NCBI GenBank assembly: GCA_021812265.1
Contig: JAKAOI010000178.1
Location: 1 to 5,613 of the forward strand
From: Chloroflexota bacterium
GTDB lineage: Bacteria; Chloroflexota; Ktedonobacteria; Ktedonobacterales; JACDGC01
Length of the DNA: 5,613 nucleotides
Direction: 5' to 3'
Positions 1-4,380 of this stretch are shown here, piece by piece (within the stretch, counting starts at the first letter, position 1; each line of letters begins with the position of its first letter). The notes under the pieces are model-generated. The model did no database searches. It was not told the origin of the DNA and saw nothing but the letters and a program-made list of their open reading frames with translations. The position numbers were made by a program, and so were the translations under genes.

Positions 1-6
1 CGCTGC

Positions 7-17
7 GGGGGGGGGGG
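7..17. repeat. G11 homopolymer tract
   Basis: Eleven consecutive G residues lie near the left edge of the window. Such tracts can be slippage-prone (phase-variable) when they sit in a promoter or early in a gene, but no convincing gene is attached here. A sequencing or assembly artefact at a contig edge is an equally good explanation. Confidence 0.6.
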
Positions 18-339
18 TGATAAAATGTGCATTCTTTCGCATAGTAATTCTCCTATTATGAATGGTATATATAGGGTATTCATTGCATTTTATAGTACAT
101 TATCAGGAAGTATTTTCACTTTCCCATTTATAAAAACAAAATGAAATCCTATAGTTACTAGTATACACAATATTGATCAGATAGTCAAGGAGAAGAAAAT
201 AAAGGAAGCAGTGAAAAAATTTCGGATATAGAGGCGCTCTGCGGGAGTGAAGTGGCTTATGCGCGAAGAAATAGCAATCGCGACACAGCCAAGCGCATTG
301 GTAAAGAAGTTACTAGCGCCAAACGATGCAATCGAGTCA

Positions 340-348
340 TGATATACT
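340..348 (+). promoter_or_regulatory. Extended -10 promoter element of scpB
   Basis: The sequence TGATATACT fits the extended -10 consensus TGn-TATAAT with one mismatch in the hexamer (TATACT, 343-348). No good TTGACA-like -35 is seen at 17-18 bp spacing, as is common for extended -10 promoters. Only six bases separate the hexamer from the ATG at 355, so transcription would begin at or next to the start codon. This agrees with the lack of a Shine-Dalgarno sequence before scpB. The TGA inside the element is also the stop of the small frame that begins at 259. Confidence 0.45.
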
Positions 349-354
349 TCAACT

Positions 355-1026
355 ATGAATGATCAGCACAATAAAACAACAGCAGCAGAAGAACAGCAGC
401 AGCATGAACAGCAGGGGATATCTTTAGCCACGCCGGATGATTGCGCCTGCGCTATAGAAAGTGTTCTCTTTCTTGCCGGACGGCCAATCGATATTGCGGA
501 ATTGCAAAAAATATTACGAGTTCCGGCGGATTTAGTTTTGGAAGGGATTAGCGCTTTAGCGCAATCTTTGGAAAACAGCCGGCGCGGCATCCGTTTGCAG
601 CGCGCCGGTTCGCTTGCCCAATTGGTTACAGCGCCGGAAACCGCCGTGTACGCCGCAACGGTATTGGGTATGCCGACGCACGCAAAATTAACCGTCGCTA
701 CCTTGGAAACATTATCCATTATCGCCTATCGGCAGCCAATTACCAGATCGCAGTTAGAGATGATTCGCGGAGTAAACAGCGAACGCGCAGTAACTTCGTT
801 AACACAGTATGGTCTGGTAATGGAAGTTGGCCGCGCTGCAACGGTGGGCCGGCCAATTTTATATGGCACAACGCTGGAATTTTTGCAGCGTTTTGGATTA
901 ACCAGTTTAGATTCTTTGCCGGCTCCCGAAGGTATTGATGAGTTGGAGGAACGGCGCCGAAAAGACGCCGCCGCAATACGTCAGGCGGCGTTGCTGACGG
1001 AGACAACAGATCAGCAGAATCAATAA
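355..1026 (+). CDS. scpB: Segregation and condensation protein B (ScpB)
   Basis: ScpB is the winged-helix kleisin-associated subunit of the bacterial SMC-ScpAB condensin, which acts on the nucleoid to organise and segregate chromosomes. It binds ScpA as a dimer. The 223-residue product shows the family pattern: AIESVLFLAGRPI at about 33-45 opens the first winged helix, ETLSIIAYRQPITR at 118-131 and the following IRGVNSE are the signature of the second, and GRPILYGTT at 165-173 is the conserved wing. Residues 1-30 are an extra polar, Gln-rich stretch (EEQQQHEQQ), and the last 30 or so are a charged tail, also typically variable. I chose the ATG at 355 because an in-frame TGA lies 12 bases before it and no better start exists before the conserved core. 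There is no clear ribosome binding site. No scpA is adjacent, and the gene converges with a minus-strand cluster without any intergenic base. Length is at the upper end for the family. Confidence 0.95.
   Translation: MNDQHNKTTAAEEQQQHEQQGISLATPDDCACAIESVLFLAGRPIDIAELQKILRVPADLVLEGISALAQSLENSRRGIRLQRAGSLAQLVTAPETAVYAATVLGMPTHAKLTVATLETLSIIAYRQPITRSQLEMIRGVNSERAVTSLTQYGLVMEVGRAATVGRPILYGTTLEFLQRFGLTSLDSLPAPEGIDELEERRRKDAAAIRQAALLTETTDQQNQ
960..991 (-). terminator. Candidate terminator of the minus-strand cluster, inside scpB
   Basis: Read on the minus strand, bases 991 to 965 form a perfect 8-bp stem (ACGCCGCC pairing with GGCGGCGT) around an 11-base loop, followed by CTTTTC. It lies about 35 bases beyond the stop codon of the minus-strand membrane protein gene. 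The T-run is short (four), so efficiency is uncertain. It falls within the coding sequence of scpB (residues about 202-213, Ala-rich), and part of the GC symmetry could simply come from alanine codons. Confidence 0.35.
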
Positions 1027-1560
1027 TCAAGGAATTGGGTCGGCGTCTACAATGCGGGCGTTTACTTCACTGCTTGGGCGCTCTGCGGCTGTTGACGCAG
1101 CGTTTGCGGCAAAATAACGGCTTTTCCGCGCGTCAGGCGCGCCGAGAGCTAAAATCGCTAAAATTGCCGGCGCGCTCAGCGTCATTTCCGGCGCTGTTAG
1201 GTTGCCTGACAGGAAAAGAGCTAAACCGATGATTGCCAAGACTGCGCCAAAGCCTAACCCAATCCAGCTCATACCGCGCGGGTCCGCCAAAGAATAGAAA
1301 AAGCCGTATGCGCCTTCTTTACTGCTGATGGCGTCTTTGAATCCATGGGCAATGAACCAAAACCCTGCCAGCAGCGCGGCCAGCGCGCTCCCTTGCAGAA
1401 TTGCCGGCGAAGCAAGAAATTGCGCGCTGAGTGTTGTTATGGGCGAGGCAGTTGGTAAAATTGCCGGCAAAGCTATCAGCGCGTATACACCGGCAGCGCC
1501 CATTGCGGCTAAGGCAAGACTGCGCCGACGCTGGCCATATGGATGAATGATGTGTTTCAT
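1027..1560 (-). CDS. Small Ala/Leu-rich integral membrane protein, unknown function
   Basis: I do not recognise a named family. The 177-residue product has a short basic N-terminus (GQRRR at 9-13) followed by hydrophobic segments at about 15-35, 54-73, 99-119 and a shorter one at 126-141, so three or four membrane spans. The tail after 142 is polar and probably disordered. The tetrapeptide PAIL occurs three times (32-35, 52-55, 131-134), at the edge of or within hydrophobic segments. A loop around 75-98 carries the Gly/Tyr/Phe-rich 'EGAYGFFYSLADPRG'. Three starts are possible: ATG 1560 (chosen), GTG 1569 overlapping the upstream stop as GTGA, and TTG 1578. Purine-rich bases (GGAAAAAG, then GTGAG) precede both of the first two. 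Only 5 bp separate it from the upstream gene, so translation is probably coupled and the product likely acts with that membrane protein. Confidence 0.75.
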   Translation of the reverse strand: MKHIIHPYGQRRRSLALAAMGAAGVYALIALPAILPTASPITTLSAQFLASPAILQGSALAALLAGFWFIAHGFKDAISSKEGAYGFFYSLADPRGMSWIGLGFGAVLAIIGLALFLSGNLTAPEMTLSAPAILAILALGAPDARKSRYFAANAASTAAERPSSEVNARIVDADPIP

Positions 1561-1565
1561 AACGC

Positions 1566-4136
1566 TCACTTTTTCCAACTATATTGTGTTATCAGGTGCG
1601 GCGCCCGGCTGATAACTTTTATTACCATAATCCACTGAGAAGACGGCCCGTTGATAATTTGCGCGCCGCGCTCTGCCGCCATCCGTTGTACCCATGCGTC
1701 TTCCGGAAAAGCTGATATAAATGTTCCCTTGCCAACCGGCCGGCCGCCAAGCTGAATTTGAAATGGCGCCGCGGCAGCCAGTGCGGCTTTGTTAATTGCC
1801 TCGGCCGCTAATTCAATATCCCATGTGAGAAACAAATTTGTATGAATGGTTTCGCGCAACTGCGCCTGCATAAAGTCACTGGCCAGCGCGCCGATTCTGT
1901 CTTGCTTGAGCGCAGATAATACATCGCCGCTGTGGGCTTCAATGTATTGCAGAAACTTTTCAATCAGTTCATCTTCATGCGCTTGGCCGCGAACGCGAAA
2001 ATATAATTCATTTGGCTCATAGGCGTCCCAAATTCCATCAGATGTTACGTATATCTTGCGTTCGGGAGCGGCGGCGGCAAGATCGGCGTGCAGCTCTTCA
2101 GCGCTGCGAATCAGCCGTTCGGCGGCGTAGTCTATATCTTTGCTCCAAATGGCAATAAACGATTTTGCGCGCTCTACATCGGCGTGCAGATTTTTTATCA
2201 GCGTATACATCATGTCGCGTTCGTTTAATTTAACCCACGCCAACCATTGCAGCTCGCGCTGCGCCATCAGTTCCTGCTGTCTTTGTCGTAAAATTATTGC
2301 TTGAGTAAATGGCAGCAGCAACACTAAAAAATAGATAAGGCATAATACGCCGGCGCTGAGCAGCGCGCCATTTGGGCCGCTTAGCGCCGCAGCAATTGGT
2401 TTTGCAATAGTCATGCGCTGTAACGCTCGGCCAAGCGGGTGGGCAAACGCTGCCGCTGCCGCAATTAACGCTACAGCGGTGACTGCCAGTGTCGCCGGTT
2501 TGGGAGTTCTTTGGAATTGCCGGGCAATCACATCCCGCGCCATGGCTTCGCTGCTCCGCGGCAACCGCGGAATAATTGCGCTTTCCGGCGGTGGCGGCGA
2601 AATGGGTGTTCCTTTGCGGGGATGCATGCGCCGCAATTTTGCTTCATACTGAATATGTTCTTGTTCCAGATCTTTCGATTGCCGGCTGCGAGAATCTTCA
2701 ATTAATTCCAGTTCGGTGTTCAATATTTCCAGCAGCGCTTCCGTAAAGGCTTCTGTGCGGGCGGCGCTTTGCGGGCCAAGCGTGCGCCAGCGGATAATGT
2801 TTTCTAAGTCTGCCGCCAGCTCTGCTTGTTTATCGGTGTAGGTTTTGCCGGTAAGCGCAATCCACTGCTGCGAAGCCTGCGCAGTTTCCACTTCGTATTG
2901 CGCCAGAAGATTCCAAAAATGCTCATCATCCAGCAGCAAAGCAGGTCTTTGTTCCCAGCGGGCAAATATACCGGATGGATCCGGATCGGTTGCGCTCAGA
3001 GCAAGGCCGCTCCAAGAAATTTTGGCGCCGGTTTCATCTTTGCGCGGCGGCAGTTTGTGTGGAATAGCATAATAATCGGGAAATAACGCAGCGCGCAGCG
3101 TGTGAGACAGCCACATCTCGGCGTCGCGCCTCGCCTCTTCTTTCAGCCGCGTATGGGTTTGGGGGGAAATGGCTCCGGCTTTTTGGCCGATAAGTCCCCG
3201 GCGTAAAAGCACGTCTGCGGAAAGGCGCAGCGCAATATAACTTAATAGCAGCCGATCCGGTGTTGTAATGACGCTCGTTCCCACTGAGCCGATTCGCAAA
3301 AGCCCGTCAGAATCGGCCGGTGCGGCTGAAAGATCCAGCAAATCCCGCATTTGCGGATTTTCCAGTACGCCGGCCGCGAACATTGCAAAGATGGCTTGCG
3401 AAGCGGCGTGGCGCAATTCACTCCGTTCTTGGTAGCGTCCCGTTTCATCCCATGCGTCGAAGAAAAAAGTGTACAGCAGCGGCGGCTCACCGTCGCGCCA
3501 CGAAAGCAAATCGTTCCACGGTTGGTTTTGGGCTGCTTGCAGCCATTCTTTGCCGGTTTCCGAACCGATATTTGGGCCGGAGGATGGCAAAACTGCCGGA
3601 TTTGCGGGCGGCAGGGCTGAGATAAGCGCCGCATAGCGATGCACATAAATATGCGGGCCGATGGCCGCCGAAACTGTTGCGGCGGATTTTGCGGCGGCGC
3701 TGAGCAGCGGCGCGTTTGCTTCACCGACAAGAATCAATTTTATTTCATTTGGCAACAATGAAAAGCCGCCGGAAGCCAATCTGTCGGTGGAACCGGTATG
3801 CGAAGCTTTTTGCAATGCGGAAAGCAAAGCGTCTTGAAACGGTCTTGGTGTTCCTATCGCCAAAGCGTTGGAGTTGGGGACTTTTTGGGTTGCCGCGGGA
3901 TCAAACGCCTGAGCGTTTTGCGCCGCAATCAAGGCTTGCGCGCGGGCAGATTCTACCGGCGCCGCCGTAAGAGTGTCTGCTGCGCCGGTAACACGCAGCA
4001 AAACGGCGCGCGACTGAATGTAGGTATCTACCATAGTTAAGAGCGCAAGAAACTGCGCGCCAATATATTCCGCTTCATCATCCAATAACAGTAAAACCAA
4101 CGGCGCCAGCGGAGTCGAACTGTTTGCTTGCGTCAA
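1566..4136 (-). CDS. Large two-TM coiled-coil protein, possible tubulin-like partner
   Basis: An 856-residue protein with long codon-biased coding sequence. Seen in it: an alternating hydrophobic N-terminal half with strand-like cores (APLVLLLLDDE at about 10-20, a later IKLILVG, and YTFFFDAWDETGR at about 222-234), then GSVGTSVITTPDRLLLSYIALR at 283-304 (text continuous but quoted as GSVGTSVI and PDRLLLSYIALR). A charged helical region (about 456-504) is probably a coiled coil, followed by a Pro-rich linker (508-527, with PPPP), membrane helices at about 548-568 and 591-611 forming a hairpin, a second charged helical region (about 613-690), and a C-terminal soluble domain. Both large soluble parts would then be on the same side, presumably cytoplasmic. 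The 222-304 pattern recalls the C-terminal part of Tubulin_2-type FtsZ-like proteins, but no GGGTGSG-type GTP-binding loop or Walker A is present, so it would be a non-GTPase relative or adaptor. The start is TTG 4136, chosen for its AGGGGG ribosome site; the frame stays open to a TTG at 4289. Confidence 0.7.
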   Translation of the reverse strand: MTQANSSTPLAPLVLLLLDDEAEYIGAQFLALLTMVDTYIQSRAVLLRVTGAADTLTAAPVESARAQALIAAQNAQAFDPAATQKVPNSNALAIGTPRPFQDALLSALQKASHTGSTDRLASGGFSLLPNEIKLILVGEANAPLLSAAAKSAATVSAAIGPHIYVHRYAALISALPPANPAVLPSSGPNIGSETGKEWLQAAQNQPWNDLLSWRDGEPPLLYTFFFDAWDETGRYQERSELRHAASQAIFAMFAAGVLENPQMRDLLDLSAAPADSDGLLRIGSVGTSVITTPDRLLLSYIALRLSADVLLRRGLIGQKAGAISPQTHTRLKEEARRDAEMWLSHTLRAALFPDYYAIPHKLPPRKDETGAKISWSGLALSATDPDPSGIFARWEQRPALLLDDEHFWNLLAQYEVETAQASQQWIALTGKTYTDKQAELAADLENIIRWRTLGPQSAARTEAFTEALLEILNTELELIEDSRSRQSKDLEQEHIQYEAKLRRMHPRKGTPISPPPPESAIIPRLPRSSEAMARDVIARQFQRTPKPATLAVTAVALIAAAAAFAHPLGRALQRMTIAKPIAAALSGPNGALLSAGVLCLIYFLVLLLPFTQAIILRQRQQELMAQRELQWLAWVKLNERDMMYTLIKNLHADVERAKSFIAIWSKDIDYAAERLIRSAEELHADLAAAAPERKIYVTSDGIWDAYEPNELYFRVRGQAHEDELIEKFLQYIEAHSGDVLSALKQDRIGALASDFMQAQLRETIHTNLFLTWDIELAAEAINKAALAAAAPFQIQLGGRPVGKGTFISAFPEDAWVQRMAAERGAQIINGPSSQWIMVIKVISRAPHLITQYSWKK

Positions 4137-4145
4137 TCCCTTAAT

Positions 4146-4151
4146 CCCCCT
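4146..4151 (-). promoter_or_regulatory. Shine-Dalgarno fixing a TTG start
   Basis: AGGGGG on the minus strand sits nine bases before TTG 4136-4134, with a further AAGGGA directly next to the codon. No ATG occurs in this frame until residue 35 of the chosen product, beyond the first hydrophobic strand, so this site is the main reason for calling the TTG as the start. The 51 in-frame codons upstream, to TTG 4289, have a different, less GC-biased composition. Confidence 0.5.
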
Positions 4152-4273
4152 ATGGTGTAAAATACAAATCCGGCGTTGGCGGCGCAGGGTGTATCCAGCG
4201 TATGAGACAAGGAATACACCGTTTACAGCAACCGACAATATAGACCTGAATCTTGAAAAGGAATAAGAGGGAA

Positions 4274-4290
4274 TTTGGGGATATCCCAAA
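4274..4290. repeat. Inverted repeat TTTGGG-N5-CCCAAA
   Basis: A 6-bp perfect dyad with five central bases; it can also be read as the perfect 10-bp palindrome GGGATATCCC at 4278-4287. It lies in the leader between the promoter at 4352-4380 and the TTG start at 4136, six bases from a second inverted repeat. It could be a repressor operator or an RNA hairpin. No regulator is encoded nearby, so the function is unknown. Confidence 0.4.
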
Positions 4291-4296
4291 ACTTGT

Positions 4297-4317
4297 CATG
4301 GGGCATGCCGCCCCATG
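4297..4317. repeat. Inverted repeat CATGGGGC-N5-GCCCCATG with mini-ORF
   Basis: A perfect 8-bp, GC-rich inverted repeat with a five-base loop. In RNA from the minus strand it would form a stable hairpin about 30 bases after the predicted transcription start. No T-run follows it, so it does not look like an intrinsic terminator. The hairpin contains a complete six-codon frame on the minus strand, ATG 4316 to TGA 4298-4296 (MGRHAP), preceded closely by AGGGGC. That TGA is in the same frame as the downstream large gene. Confidence 0.5.
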
Positions 4318-4351
4318 CGCCCCTGCTTATGCTTTGCTTCCTCTTAGATCT

Positions 4352-4380
4352 ATAGTATGGCAAAAAGAAAATCCTGTCAA
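4352..4380 (-). promoter_or_regulatory. Sigma-70-type promoter for the two downstream minus-strand genes
   Basis: On the minus strand a perfect TTGACA -35 (4380-4375) is followed by a 17-bp spacer and TACTAT (4357-4352), four of six matches to TATAAT. The -35 overlaps the TGA stop (4379-4377) of the upstream gene. Transcription would begin near 4345, giving a leader of roughly 210 bases before the TTG at 4136. This would let the 856-residue protein and the small membrane protein be expressed apart from the upstream gene. Confidence 0.5.

Larger units (their letters stand above)
1..354. other. Gene-free upstream region with AT-rich island
   Basis: I see no supportable gene here. Positions 18-230 are AT-rich (about 26% GC over 61-180), very unlike the GC-richer genes downstream. 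From about 230 the composition returns to normal. A frame open from position 1 to the TGA at 142-144 codes for low-complexity, AT-driven sequence and has no recognisable motif. A second small frame, ATG 259 to TGA 340-342 (27 residues), is in the same frame as scpB, preceded by GGAG 11 bases upstream; with the TAG at 229-231 before it, it looks more like the remains of a decayed gene than a working one. The scpA gene that often precedes scpB is not here. The island could be an intergenic spacer, a remnant of an inserted element, or a contig edge. Confidence 0.5.

Noticed and set aside
1..144. Open frame from the window edge to TGA 142-144
   Set aside because: About 47 codons, composition driven by AT-richness and the G tract, with no motif or coding bias; not supportable as a gene end.
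40..200. Insertion-sequence ends in the AT-rich island
   Set aside because: Only 4-5 base symmetries and the short palindrome TACTAGTA were seen; no terminal inverted repeats, target duplication or transposase motif.
363..719. Minus-strand frame opposite scpB
   Set aside because: Antisense to a clearly recognised scpB; its Cys/Ser run is the reverse of the Gln-rich codons.
1064..1110. Plus-strand stem (CTGCG/CGCAG) as a terminator for scpB
   Set aside because: Only five base pairs with an eight-base loop and no clean T-run; explained by coding sequence of the opposite gene.
3242..3730. Long minus-strand frame of 162 codons
   Set aside because: It lies wholly inside the 856-residue gene in another frame, is rich in Arg, Cys and Pro as expected of a frame-shifted reading of GC-rich coding DNA, and has no motif.
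1566..4136. Calling the 856-residue protein an AAA+ or von Willebrand A protein
   Set aside because: No Walker A/B or arginine finger, and no DxSxS metal-site motif in the N-terminal strands.
4297..4317. Reading the hairpin as an intrinsic terminator of the upstream gene
   Set aside because: No T-run follows on the minus strand (ACAAGTTTTGGG), and the predicted promoter would place it inside the leader of the next gene.
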